DNA of 64,000 nucleotides from Streptomyces thinghirensis (GCA_021502835.1 JAKFGP010000051.1:186001-250000); one strand, 5' to 3'; counted from the stretch's first letter, positions 29,686-40,266 are shown. The notes: a model not told the origin generated them from the letters alone. Made by a program: numbers and translations.

Positions 29686-32452
29686 TCAGTCGCGGCGCCG
29701 GCCGGGGAGGCGACGTGTTTCACCGGCACCCCTCCGGCCGCGCTGCCCAGTAGTTCCAGCCTCGGCGCCACCGGCCCCGACACCGCCTCGCCGTCGGCCA
29801 GGACGGCGAGGGCCAGGGTGTTGGCGGCGGCGCGGGTGCGCAGGATGCCGTTCGGCAGGACGAAGGTGTGCGGTGTGCCCGTGGGGTCGTTGCCGACGTA
29901 CTCGCCCATGTTCCAGCCGTTCAGGAAGACCTGGGCGCGGTAGTCGCGGTCCGGGCCGCCGTCGAGGACGAGCCCGACCGAGGCGTCGACGTCCGGCGGG
30001 ACGTCCAGCCGGAAGGTGGTCCGGTACCAGGTCACGCCCTGGCGCCGCTCCTCGCGGGGAAGGACGCCGGGGACACGGACTCCCAGCCGCCGTCGTCGTA
30101 CCCCGGCAGATGCCAGCCCCACCGCTCCCCGTACAGCCCGCCGTTGTTGAGCGGCCCGCGCACGGGGTCGGGCGCGGCGGCACCCTGGATCCGCCACTCC
30201 ACCCGTGGTGACGCCCCTTCGAAGGCGGCCGAGGTCAGCCCGCGGGCCGCCTTGTAGGCGTCCTGGTCGTGCTGGGTGCGCCGGACCAGGACGGACAGCA
30301 CGGCGGCGGCGTCGGGGTTCTCCCGATGCTTCTCCCGTAGCGCCGTCCGCAGCTCCTCCGGCAGGCGGAAAGCGGCCGTGGCCGTCCAGTGCCCTCGCCG
30401 CCGTCGTCACCCCGGCCCATGCGGTGGGTGCCCAGCGGCTCCCCGTCCAGCCAGGCCATCAGCATCCCGCGCGCGCCCGTGCTGTAGGCGAGGGACACGG
30501 ACTCCAGGCCCGCGGCGCCGGTGAGCCGGCCCCGGTACCAGACGTCGCCGTAGTGGAAGCCGTAGTCGTCGGCGAAGAGCACGGGCTGCCCGTCGGGCAC
30601 GGGGGTCGTGCTGTGCGACGTCCGCCGGTCGGCGACCGTCCACCCCGAGTCGTCGTAGCCGGGCCCGGACTCCGGGTTCTCGGTGCGGCGCCGCCAGCCG
30701 TCGAGCGCGGGCAGCACCAGCTCGGGCACGCCGGGCAGCGGCCAGACGGCCATCAGGCTCTGGGCGCGGCCGACGGACGCCTCCACCGGCTCGCCGTTCC
30801 AGGTGACGTGGGTGATGCCGCGCGGCGCCCACACCTCGAGGCCGCGCTCCTCGACGGTGTCGCCGGTCAGTCGGATCGTGGCGCCGTCCAGGGCGACGTC
30901 GCGCAGCAGCGCCGGGCCGTGCACGAGGACCCGGCCCGACGGGGTCTCGTACGGCCACAGCCGCAGCGAGGCGGCGTCGTCGGCGACGAGCAGGATCAAG
31001 GTGCGGTCGGACTCGCCGCTGCGCACCCGCAGCCGGGTCACCCGGTCCTCGCCGAGGGGCACCGTGATGTGCAGTTTCCCGTGGTCGTACGCCCAGGCGG
31101 CCTCCTCGTCCAGCCGGGTCGGCCACGGCTCGTGCGGGCAGTCCAGCACCAGGTGCGCCGACTCGCCGGCCCGGCCCACGAAGGCGGCGATGTCGAGGCG
31201 TCCGACGCTCAGGGACATCATGGGCTGCACGGTGGCGTACGCCAGTTTCCGGCCCGCTCCCAGGTGAAGCCCGGTGGCGAACAGCTTGGCGTCCCGGGCG
31301 GGGACGGTGACCTCCACGTCGGTCCCGCCCATCGGCAGCGTCGACGTGACGTCGGTCGCGGAGTCGTTGCGCGCGACGTACGCGTGGGTGCCGGTGTCCG
31401 GGTTGGCCAGGTGCCGCACCTGGATCCGGGCGTCCGAAGCCCTGACCCGCGGTGCCTCGTCCAGCCGTGTGAAGTCGGGCACGCGCGCGCAGCAGCTGCC
31501 CGAGCTGGTGGAGCGGGGCGAGCTTGTCCGTCGGCCGGCGGGCCTCGTCGATCGCCGCGGTGGGGTCGTACGTGGGCGTGGGCGCGGACGGCGCGGACAG
31601 CCAGCCCCACGAGGTGCCGCCGAACGCCGTGTGGACGTTGTGCAGCGTGACGCCGTGCGCGAGGTGGTCGAGGTGGACCCGGCGCGCCTCGGCGGCGTCC
31701 CGGGTCCGCTCCGCTCGCCCCAGGCGACCGGGGTGTCGGCGTGCAGGAGGGGTACGTCGATGCCGTCGGCGCGGAGCTTGTCGTGCAGGCGGGTCAGGCG
31801 GGCACGCTGGGGGGCGTCGACCTGGTAGAGCAGGACGGTGCCGGTGCCGTGGGTGTACTGGTGCCGGGCGGCGACGGCGTTGACGCGGCTCAGCCACTCG
31901 TCGGCGTGGCGCATATAGGCGGGGTCGAGCGTCCGGGCCGTCCCCTCGGTGGCTGTCAGCCAGCCGGGCAGGCCGCCCGCGTCCACGTCCGCGCCGATGT
32001 ACGGGCCCGGCCGGAGGACGACGTACATGCGGGTCTCGGCGGCCGTGCGCAGGAACAGGTCCAGGTCGCGGACGCCGGAGAAGTCGTACTCGCCGGGGGG
32101 CGGGGAGTGCTGGTTCCAGGCGAGGCGGACGCTGACCGCGTTGTAGCCGTAGGCGCGCATCTTCTGCAGCACGTCCCGCCACAGGGACGGGCTGGGCAGC
32201 GGAACGGGTGCATCTCGCCGGACCACAGCGCCAGACGTCTGCCGTCGATCAGCAGAGAGTACCGGTCCAGGGCGATCCGGTGGCGTACCCCGTCGGCGCC
32301 GGGCGGCCCGGGCGGCGGCCCGGTGGGCACGGGGCCGCGAACGCCGGAACGGGCAGCGCCTGACTGCTCACGCTGCCGCCGAGCGCGAGACCGAGGACGG
32401 TGGTGCCCGCGAGGGCGCCGAACGCTCGTCTGCTGAGCCTGCTGAGCTCCAA
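29686..32452 (-). CDS. GH35-like secreted beta-galactosidase homologue with missing catalytic motifs (frameshifted)
   Basis: A roughly 920-residue protein. I chose TTG 32452 (Shine-Dalgarno AGGAGAGG), giving a Tat-type signal, LSRRAFGALAGTTVLGLALG. The barrel matches GH35: IDGRRLALWSGEMHPFR, then MRAYGYNAVSVRLAWNQHSP and YVVLRPGPYIGADVDAGGLP. However, the usual QVENEYG acid/base motif reads YQVDAPQRARL in frame, and the segment that should hold the nucleophile before GVTLHNVHTAFGGTSWGWLS is much shortened. C-terminal beta-sandwich domains include WYRGRLTGAAGLESVSLAY and FLNGWNMGEYVGNDPTGTPH. Frameshifts occur near 30050, 30390, 31480, 31690 and 32210. It is convergent with GH51. It may be inactive or altered. 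Confidence 0.75.
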
Positions 32453-32587
32453 GGGAGCCTCTCCTGTTGCTGTACTTCTGGTGCCGCGCTGCCGGGCCAT
32501 TCTCCACAACCGGACCGGCGTGCGTTAAATGGCCAGCAAGTGACCTGTTCGCGTCCCGCGGGTGTGCATACGATGCGACCGCCTTGT

Positions 32588-32622
32588 GAATGACATGTGC
32601 ACAACAGATGTGCAGGTCATTC
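32588..32622. promoter_or_regulatory. Inverted repeat upstream of the DUF4360 gene
   Basis: GAATGAC (32588-32594) and GTCATTC (32616-32622) are outer arms. Inner TGTGCAC and GTGCA extend the symmetry, giving an imperfect operator-like palindrome 39 bp before the ATG. A regulator-binding site or leader hairpin is possible. Confidence 0.4.
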
Positions 32623-32660
32623 AACTACATCCACCCCCCACCGACCGGGATGGGAGACCC

Positions 32661-33317
32661 ATGGCCACCGGCCTGCTCCTGAGCGGCACGATCGCCGCGC
32701 TCCTCACCTCCGCACTGCCCGCGCAACACCAGCCCTCCGGCGGGTTCGAGGACCCGCCGCCGGACAAGATCATCATCAAGGTCGCCACGGTGAACGGCTC
32801 CGGCTGCCCGCAGGGCATGGCGGCGGTCGCCGTCTCGGAGGACAACACCGCCTTCACCGTCACCTACAGCGACTACCTCGCCCAGGCGGGCGGCGACTCC
32901 GCGCCCACCGCGTTCCGCAAGAACTGCCAGCTCAACCTGCTCGTCCACGTCCCGCAGGGCTCCACCTACGCCGTGGCCAGCGCGGGACTACCGCTGGCTT
33001 CGCCGCCCTCCAGTCCGGCGCCAAGGGCACCCAGCGGGCCTCGTACTACTTCCAGGGCTCCCCGAACACGGAGTACCGCACCCACCCCCTTCAGTGGCCC
33101 GCTCAACGACAACTGGCAGGCCACCGACACCACCGACTGGGCCCAGCTGGTCTGGGCGCCCTGCGGAGTGCAGCGCAACTTCAACATCAACACGGAGCTG
33201 CGGGTGAGCACGGGGACGTCCGACCCCGAAGAGGTGAGCTTCATGACGATGGACTCCACCGACGGGGACATCAGCACGGTGTACCACCTGGCGTGGAAGG
33301 AGTGCCCCGAGTCCTGA
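32661..33317 (+). CDS. Secreted DUF4360-like protein (compensating frameshifts)
   Basis: A roughly 218-residue secreted protein. ATG 32661 is preceded by gggag. The signal is ATGLLLSGTIAALLTSALPA. The mature part begins PPPDKIIIKVATVNGSGCPQ, then GMAAVAVSEDNTAFTVTYSD and FRKNCQLNLLVHVPQGSTYA, ending LAWKECPES. Four Cys residues could form two disulfides. This matches DUF4360 secreted proteins common in fungi and actinobacteria, which have no established function. Two frameshifts (near 32990 and 33085) cancel each other. Confidence 0.75.
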   Translation: MATGLLLSGTIAALLTSALPAQHQPSGGFEDPPPDKIIIKVATVNGSGCPQGMAAVAVSEDNTAFTVTYSDYLAQAGGDSAPTAFRKNCQLNLLVHVPQGSTYAVASAGLPLASPPSSPAPRAPSGPRTTSRAPRTRSTAPTPFSGPLNDNWQATDTTDWAQLVWAPCGVQRNFNINTELRVSTGTSDPEEVSFMTMDSTDGDISTVYHLAWKECPES

Positions 33318-33379
33318 CCGGGTGAGGCCGGGTGCGCGGACCTGTTCGACGTGGGCCGCGGTCTCTCTCCCGGTTGACG

Positions 33380-33411
33380 ACGCACGTGCGGGGTAGGGTC
33401 CGCACGTGCGT
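33380..33411. promoter_or_regulatory. Twin palindrome CGCACGTGCG
   Basis: The 10-bp perfect palindrome cgcacgtgcg occurs twice (33381-33390 and 33401-33410), 20 bp centre to centre. The pair also forms a 12-bp perfect inverted repeat, acgcacgtgcgg with ccgcacgtgcgt. TTGACG at 33374 resembles a -35. It lies 110 bp before the nucleotidyltransferase gene and looks like a two-dimer operator. Confidence 0.5.
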
Positions 33412-33520
33412 TGATCCTCCGGGCGGCGGCCGAGCGCCGCCGCAGATGGTACGGGCGACCCCGCCGGCGCGGGGCCGCCCGGTCGGCATACCCGTCGTCC
33501 GTCCTCACGGAGGTCACGCC

Positions 33521-34344
33521 ATGACTGCTCAGGACCCCTCAGACCCCTCGGCAGCCCCTGACCTACGACGCCTTCGTCGAACTGGCCTCCGCCGACCCGG
33601 CCGTCGTCGGACTCGTCCTCAAGGGCTCCCGGGCCCACGAGGGCATGACCACCGAGCACTCGGACCACGACCTGTACATCGTCCTCGCCGACGGCGCGAC
33701 CACGGCCCTCACCGCTTTCGCGGGGGCACCGCACCCCGGAACTCGACCTCGTCGTCCTCTCCCTCGACGCGTTCCGCGCCGCCGGAATGCCCGGCTTCGA
33801 GCGGTACGCCCTCGCCCGCGCCCGGATCGTGCTGGACCGGCTGGACGGAGGCATCGCCCGGGTACTGGCCGCCAAGGCACGGCTCGACCCCGACGAGGCC
33901 TTCCGGGACGCGGGCGAATGGCTCGACGCTTACGCCAACTCCCTCTACCGCTCGGTCAAGAACGACCGCGACGGACACCCGGTCGCGGCCCGGCTCGACG
34001 CCGCCGACAGCGTCCGGTTCCTGCTGGAGCTGCTCTTCGCGCTGGACTGCCGCCCCCGCCCCTACAACAAGTACCTGGAATGGGAACTCGCCCGGTTCCC
34101 GCTGCCGGGCTGGCAGACGGGCCCGCTGCTCGACGCCGTGGACCGCGTCTCGGCGACGGGCGACGTGTCCGCGCAGCGCCGTCTGTTCACGCGCGTCGAG
34201 GCGGTGGCCCGCGCCGCCGGGCACGGGGCCGTGCTGGACGCGTGGGGCGAGGATTTGGACCTGATGAGGTTCACGGCCCGGACGGCCGGCACAGCAGCGG
34301 CTTGTCCAGTTCCGAGCAGGGGCGGTGGCCCTGGGAGCGGATGA
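33521..34344 (+). CDS. Nucleotidyltransferase-domain protein (frameshifted)
   Basis: A roughly 255-residue protein starting at ATG 33521 (MTAQDPSDPS) after cggaggt. The pol-beta-type nucleotidyltransferase signature is LVLKGSRAHEGMTTEHSDHD (near 33615-33670). The C-terminal helical half is LDAYANSLYRSVKNDRDGHP then FLLELLFALDCRPRPYNKYL, like aminoglycoside-adenylyltransferase-related or DUF4037-type proteins. Frameshifts lie near 33555 and 33725. The open frame runs to 34344 and overlaps the convergent gene; the true stop may be nearer 34270. Substrate unknown. Confidence 0.7.
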
Positions 34345-35851
34345 TGTCCTTGCCGACCTCGTTGGCGAGGTAGCGCAGGAAGCCCGCGGCGATCGAGTCC
34401 GCCGGGGGTTCGCCGTAGGTGTAGGCGATCTCCGTCTGCCAGTACGGGTAGGCGCCCTCGTCGGCGCCCTCCAGGGTCGCCGGGTAGCCGTCGATGCGGA
34501 CCAGGCGCACGTCGTCGCGGGCGGTGGCGGCGCCGACCTCGCTTGTGGCCGAGGGCACCGGGGACCGAGGCCACGGTGTCCAGCAGGCCGGGGTGGCGCC
34601 GACCTCGCAGCGGCCGGGCGTCTTCGTGTCCAGGCTCCTGCAGTCGTTGGCGGTGGTCGCGAGCAGCGGCCTGCCTTCCAGGACCTGCTCCTGGAGGGTG
34701 GTGCGGGTGCCGGAGCCGGGGTTGCGGCTGACGAGTTGGACGGGCAGGTCGTTGCCCCGCACCTGCTTCCAGTTGGTGATCTTCCCGGCGTAGATCTCCC
34801 GGACCTGCTTCAGCGACAGGTCCGGACACCGGTGTCCTTGTTGACCACCAGGGTGAACAAGGACAGGGCCACCGGCCTGGGCAGCAGTCGCGGGCGGCCG
34901 TCGGACTTGGGGCCGTCGCTGAACGACAGCCGGTTCCCAGTCCGCGGCCCTCCTCCGACCCGGCCTTGCCGCCTGCCGCGGCGAGGGTGTCCAGCCCCGG
35001 GACGCTGCCCTTGAAGGAGTTCTCGGTGAGCGGGATACGGGCGTCCGTACAGGTCTTCGTGTACTGCTCGGCGGCGCGCTCCAGGACCGGCTGGAACGCC
35101 GTCGAGCCCGTCAGGTGCAGCGTCCCTCGGCGCAGTCCAGCGGCGCGGCCACGGTCTCGTCGCTCCGGGCGAAGGTGGACACGGACTGGGCGACGCTCAC
35201 CAGGACGAGCGCGGCGAGCAGCCAGCGGACCGGCCGGGACGCGAAGAGGTAGTACTCGGTCCTCTTGATGGTCCCGCCGCGCACCCCTCCGACGACGCCC
35301 GCGGTGACCTCCGGATCGGGAAGTCGGTCTCGGTGAAGTCCGGTACGCGGTCCAGAACCGCCAGCACCTTGTAGTGCGCCCGACGGTTGAGTTTCACCTT
35401 GGGCAGCCTGATGACACCGTCCGTGGCGCCGAGGCCCGGCGTTCCCGGTGCGAAGAAGTCGCGCAGCACGGTGTGGCTGCACTCCGTCACGACCATGCCG
35501 ACGACGCGGCGGCCCGGGAACGCCACGCGTATGCCCACCGGGTCGTTGGCGGGGGCCACGTAGTCCTCCTCGACTATCGGGGTCCAGCCGACGTTCTCCA
35601 TCCGCAGCAGGACGACCGAGGGGTCGTGCAGGTCGGCGCCGTCCCACTGCATGCGCTGGAGCACCCCCGGCCTCGGGCCCGGAGGACGTGGCCGAGTCCC
35701 GGGCGCTGGTGTCCATCTGGACGCGGTAGCCGAGCCGTTTGCGGCCCGCGAGGAAGAACTCCCACAGGGCGGCGGTCACGGGCACGGCGAGGCCTAGCAC
35801 GGCGATGACCGACTCCCACGGAACACCGTTCACAACCGACTCCCGAGGCAT
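34271..35851 (-). CDS. Membrane-anchored PstS-like substrate-binding protein (several frameshifts)
   Basis: A roughly 525-residue protein starting at ATG 35851 (MPRESVVNGVPWESVIAVLG). It has an N-terminal transmembrane helix, then a soluble domain (LRMENVGWTPIVEEDYVAPA, then LPKVKLNRRAHYKVLAVLDR). A second helix (PVRWLLAALVLVSVAQSVST) is followed by a PstS-like periplasmic domain: LTGSTAFQPVLERAAEQYTK, then LKQVREIYAGKITNWKQVRG and LVSRNPGSGTRTTLQEQVLE. The phosphate-binding-like fold is thus tethered by two helices to a cytoplasmic domain, more like a sensor than a transporter component. Frameshifts occur near 34550, 34830, 34940, 35110, 35310 and 35665. No pst genes are nearby. Confidence 0.72.
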
Positions 35852-35996
35852 GGGCGTACATGGATGGGGGGCCATGTTGTCCGGGGAGGAGGGCGGTCGA
35901 CCGAGACTGTGCTGACCGGCCGTCAGGTATTCATCGGTACGTCACCCGTGAAACGTGCTGTTTTCCGGACGTTGGTTGCCGTTGCCGCGCGGGCCA

Positions 35997-36062
35997 TTGA
36001 CTCGCAAGGGGTTCGATTTACGTTCCCGTCCGAAAAGGCGATCGATGTTCGAAATATGGAAC
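35997..36062 (+). promoter_or_regulatory. Promoter and tandem IclR-type operators of the GH43 pair
   Basis: -35 TTGACT (35997-36002) and -10 TACGTT (36019-36024) have a 16-bp spacer. Operators GTCCGAAAAGGCGATC (36028-36043, weak) and GTTCGAAATATGGAAC (36047-36062, strong) start 19 bp apart. The second touches the Shine-Dalgarno caggag of the GH43 gene. The -35 (ccattgac) and -10 (ttacg-ttcccg) contexts are nearly those of the ABC-operon promoter. Confidence 0.72.
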
Positions 36063-36075
36063 AGGAGCGTCCCCT

Positions 36076-37044
36076 GTGAGCCGCAAGAGAATCGCCCTCC
36101 TCGCCCTCCCCGCCGCCGCGCTGCTCGCCCTCGTTCCCACGACGGCGTCGGCCTACCCCAACCCCGGCCGGGTCACCGGCTCCGTCATCACGCACGACCC
36201 GACGATGATCCGTACCTCGTCCGGGCAGTACCAGCTCTACGCCACCGGCGGCGGCATCAGCAGCAAGACGTCCGCCGACCGCACCGCCTTCTCCGCCGGC
36301 GCCGACGCCTTCGGGTCCCGGCCGGGCTGGTGGTCCCGGTACTCCTCGGTGCCGGAGGCCTGGGCGCCCGACGTCTCGTACCACGGCGGCAAGTACCTGA
36401 TGTACTACTCCGTCTCGAAGTTCGGTTCCAACACCTCCGCCATCGGTCTCGCCGGCTCCACCACGGGGCAGCCGGGCAGCTGGAGCGACTACGGCGTCGT
36501 CTACACCTCCAGCTCCTCCAGCGACTACAACGCCATCGACCCCAACCTCTTCGTCGACGACGACGGCAAGTGGTGGCTGTCCTTCGGTAGCTGGTGGACC
36601 GGCATCAAGATGATCCGGATCGACCCGTCCACCGGGAAGCAGCACGCCTCCGACACCGCCCGCCGCTCCCTCGCCTCCCGCCCGTCGGGGACCAAGGCCG
36701 TCGAGGCGCCCTACGTCGTCAAGCGGAACGGGTACTACTACCTCTTCGCCTCGTACGACACCTGCTGCGCCGGCACCAGTTCCACGTACAAGGTCAAGGT
36801 CGGCCGGGCGACCAGCGTCACCGGGCCGTACTACGACAGGAGCGGCGTGTCGATGATGAACAACGGCGGGACGCCCGTGCTCGAGTCGCACGGCAGCGTC
36901 ATCGGCCCCGGCGGACAGTCGATCATGAACGACGTCGACGGCGACCTGATCGTCTACCACTACTACGACGGCAACGACAACGGCACCCCCAAGCTCGGCA
37001 TCAACCTCCTGAACTGGAGCAGCGGATGGCCCGTCGCCTACTGA
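36076..37044 (+). CDS. Secreted GH43 endo-arabinanase
   Basis: An intact 322-residue enzyme starting at GTG 36076 with caggag upstream. The Sec signal SRKRIALLALPAAALLALVP is cleaved near ASAYPNP. Catalytic residues are Asp in VITHDPTMI, Asp in YNAIDPNLFVDDDGKWW and Glu in KAVEAPYVV. FASYDTCCAGTSSTYKVKVG parallels the 27.1-kb enzyme, so the two are paralogues. It ends at TGA 37044 and overlaps the next GH43 gene by 19 bp. Extracellular arabinan depolymerisation. Confidence 0.92.
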   Translation: MSRKRIALLALPAAALLALVPTTASAYPNPGRVTGSVITHDPTMIRTSSGQYQLYATGGGISSKTSADRTAFSAGADAFGSRPGWWSRYSSVPEAWAPDVSYHGGKYLMYYSVSKFGSNTSAIGLAGSTTGQPGSWSDYGVVYTSSSSSDYNAIDPNLFVDDDGKWWLSFGSWWTGIKMIRIDPSTGKQHASDTARRSLASRPSGTKAVEAPYVVKRNGYYYLFASYDTCCAGTSSTYKVKVGRATSVTGPYYDRSGVSMMNNGGTPVLESHGSVIGPGGQSIMNDVDGDLIVYHYYDGNDNGTPKLGINLLNWSSGWPVAY

Positions 37045-38460
37045 CCCTGCTGGCCGCCCTGCTGCTCGCCCTCTCGCTCGGGCAGTCCTCCGCGAGCGCG
37101 GCCACCTTCGCCAACCCGGTCAAGGCGCAGAAGGGCGCCGACCCATGGATCACCCACCACGACGGCAACTACTACATGGTGTCGACGAGCTGGACCGACG
37201 TCATCACCATCCGCAAGTCGTCCACCCTCGGCGGGCTCGCCACCGCGCCCAGCGTGCAGGTGTGGCAGGGCGACGCGGCGTCCCGGTGCTGCAACATCTG
37301 GGCGCCCGAACTGCACTACCTGAACGGCCGCTGGTACCTGTACTACGTCGCCGGGCAGAACGTCTCCGACTACAACCCGACCCAGCGCAGCCACGTCCTG
37401 GAGAGCGCCGGGTCCGATCCCATGGGCCCGTACACCTACCGGGGGCAGCTCAACTCCGCCTGGATGCTCGACCCCACGGTGGCGACGATCAACGGTCGGC
37501 TGTACCTCTTCGGCAGCACCCTAGCGGGACCCAGAACATCGTCGCCGCGCGGATGTCGAACCCGTACACGGTCTCCTCCTCCTTCACCACCGTCTCCACG
37601 CCGTCGTACGGCTGGGAACGCTCGGGTGCTCCGGTCAACGAGGGGCCGGAGATCCTCCAGCGGGGCGGCAGGACCTTCTCGTCTACTCCGCCAGCGGCTG
37701 CTGGACCCCCGACTACAAGCTGGGGCAGCTCGAACTGACCGGGTCCGACCCGGTCTCCGCGTCCTCCTGGACGAAGAAGCCGACGCCGCTCTTCCAGCGC
37801 AGTGACGGCAACGGCGTCTACGGGCCCGGGCACAACGGCTTCTTCACCTCGCCCGACGGCTCCGAGAGCTGGATCGTCTACCACGCCAACGACGCCGCCT
37901 CGGAGGGTTGCGACAACGGGCGTACGGCGCGGGCGCAGAAGTTCACCTGGAACGCGGACGGCACCCCGGACCTCGGCACCCCCGTCCGGCTCGGGGCCGG
38001 CATGCCCGGGCCCTCGGGCGAGCCGGCTGCCGTCTCGACCACGTACACGGTCACCAACCGCAACAGCGGCAAGTGTCTGGATGTGGCCGGGAGTTCGCCG
38101 ACGGACGGGGCCGACGTGGTGCAATACTCCTGCAACGGCGGCGCCAACCAGCGCTGGCGCCTGGAGGATCTCGGGGACGACACCCACCGGCTGGCGAACG
38201 TGGCCACAGGGAAGGTGCTGGACACCGCCGACTGCTCGGCCGCCGACGGGGCCGACCTGCGGCAGTGGTCCTGGCTGAACAACGCCTGCCAGCGGTCCCG
38301 GTTCCTCGCGACCGACGGCGGTCACGTCCGGATCGTCAACGAGGCCACCGGCAAGGTCGCCGACGTCGCGGACTGCTCGACGGCGGACTCCGCCGACGTG
38401 CGGCAGTGGTCGTGGCTGAACAACGCCTGCCAGCAGTGGCGGCTGAACCCGGTCTGGAAG
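37026..38460 (+). CDS. Secreted GH43 arabinanase/arabinofuranosidase with CBM13 (frameshifted, stop not visible)
   Basis: ATG 37026 lies inside the end of the previous gene. The signal is ARRLLTLLAALLLALSLGQS, cleaved near ASAATFAN. The GH43 domain has Asp in KGADPWITHHD, Asp in WMLDPTVATI and Glu in PVNEGPEIL. A ricin-type CBM13 follows (38040-38455), with three repeats containing SGKCLDVAG, TGKVLDTADC and TGKVADVADC and ending CQQWRLNPV. From memory it resembles exo-1,5-alpha-arabinanases of streptomycetes that carry CBM13. Frameshifts lie near 37525 and 37680. No stop follows the domain; the frame runs to 38925 through the antisense of the aminotransferase tail, so the real stop is probably lost by sequence error near 38460. 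Confidence 0.82.
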
Positions 38461-38473
38461 CGGCGTCCGCACC

Positions 38474-40163
38474 TCACCCCGTCCGGCTCATGCCCGCCGC
38501 GTTCGGCCAGCCCTGCGGCCCCGGCCGGCCCGTCGCCGGTACCGACTCCAGGCCGTTGGTGCCCCCTGACCTGGGCGGCGGTGAGGCCGCCGCGGGCCGG
38601 GACGCCGGGCGGGGTGGGGCCGGCGGGCACCGGGTACTGGGCCGCCGCGGCTGCGGGGGCCGGTGCCGGGGCGGGCGCGGGGACGGGGGCCGGGGCGGGC
38701 ATGGGCTGCTGGACCGGTGCCGGGTGGGGGACCGGCACCGGCCCGGGATACGGCGCCGGCTGGGGGACCGGCGCCGGTTGCGGGCCTGCCGCCGGTGCCG
38801 TCGGCACCGGCATCGGGCCGATGGCGGCCGCCGCCGGGGCGGCGGGCACCGCGGCGGGGAGCGGCATTCCCGTGCCGGCGGCCGGGGCGGCGACGAGCCC
38901 CGGGGCACCGGTGCCGACGGCCTGAGCGGTGATCCCCCGCAGGCCGGCCCCGTTGGTCTCGCTCATCAGGCGGTCCACCGCCGCCGTGCCCGAGCTGTAG
39001 CCGGTCCCGGTAGCGGGCTCGGGCACGGCGGCTCCCCTCCTGGACCCGTAGAGCACCTGTTCCAGGCCGGACACCAGGCGACGCACGTCGGCCTGGGGGC
39101 GCACCACGAGACGCAGGAAGCGGCTGGACGAACCGATCTTGTTGCCGCATTCACGGACCAGGACCCGGTGCTCGGTGAGCATGCGGTCCCGGACGACGGT
39201 GCCCTCGGCGCCCACGGGCAGACGCACGAAGAGGAAGTTGCCCTGGGGACGGATAGACCGTCAGGCCGGGCAACGAGGAGAGCTGACCGGCCATCTCCAG
39301 GCGGTCGCGGCGGACCTGGTGGAGGCTCTGCGCGTACTCAGGCCCGTGGTCGCGCAGCATGAACACCACGTGCTCCGCGAAGGAGTTGAGGTTCCACTTG
39401 GGGAGCATGGCGCGCACCCGGCCCGCGAGTGCCGGGTTGGCGACCAGATAGCCGAAGCGGATGCCGTGCAGCCCGAAGTTCTTGCCGAGGGCTGCGCAGG
39501 ACGACGACGTTGGGGCGCAGCATCGCCTCCTGGACCACGCTGGGCTCGGCCTCCGCGTCGGCGAACTCCAGGAACGACTCGTCGATGACGACCAGGTCCC
39601 GGTCGGCCATGGCGTCCATGAACTGCACGAGCGCGTGCTTGTGCAGGAAGCCGCCGTCGGGGTTGTTGGGGTTGCAGACGACGGCGACCCGGGTGCCGCG
39701 GACCCGGATGAACTCGGCGTACTGCGCGAGGTCGAGGGCGAAGCCGCCGGACTCCTGGAGCGGGAACATGTCGACCCGCTTGCCGGTCTCCATGGGGCTG
39801 GTCGGTCCAGCGGCCGAAGGTGGGGACGGGGACGGCGAGGGACTCCCGGACCAGCAGATGGTCGATCCAGGTGATCAGCTCCGTGGAGCCGTTGCCCATC
39901 GCCACGCACTGCGGCGGCAGTTGGAGCAGGCTGCACAGTTCGGCGGTGATGGTCTCGGCGCCGCTCGGGTAGTACGTGATGATGTCGCGCAGCCGGCCGG
40001 CCATCTCGTCGAACATCGCCGGGGTGGGGAAGTACGGGTTGCAGGGGATGCAGAAGTCCACCGGGCCGGCGCCCACCGCCTCGCCGCTCTCCCGCGTCAG
40101 CGCCGCCATCGACGGGCTGTGCGCCGCGGTGCCGCGGAACAGCGAGGTGACGTTGCCGGACAA
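38474..40163 (-). CDS. HisC-like PLP aminotransferase with Pro/Ala-rich tail (frameshifted)
   Basis: A fold-type I aminotransferase of about 350 residues followed by a 150-200-residue disordered tail. TTG 40163 with GGAGG upstream is the best start ([17 protein letters not shown]). Key features are [20 protein letters not shown], then [55 protein letters not shown] and the PLP-lysine in [14 protein letters not shown]. The tail (38500-38950) is built from PVP, PAP and QPAP repeats and ends near [20 protein letters not shown]. Frameshifts lie near 39245, 39490, 39800 and 38580. Histidinol-phosphate or threonine-phosphate-like substrates are possible; the context does not decide. Confidence 0.78.
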
Positions 40164-40266
40164 GTGAACCTCCGTAGGTGGGCGGCCCGCGCGGGGGAGC
40201 GCGGGCCGCCCCCACATACGGAGGGGGATGGGGACGCTGTTCAACGCGTGTGAAGAAAGTGTGCCC

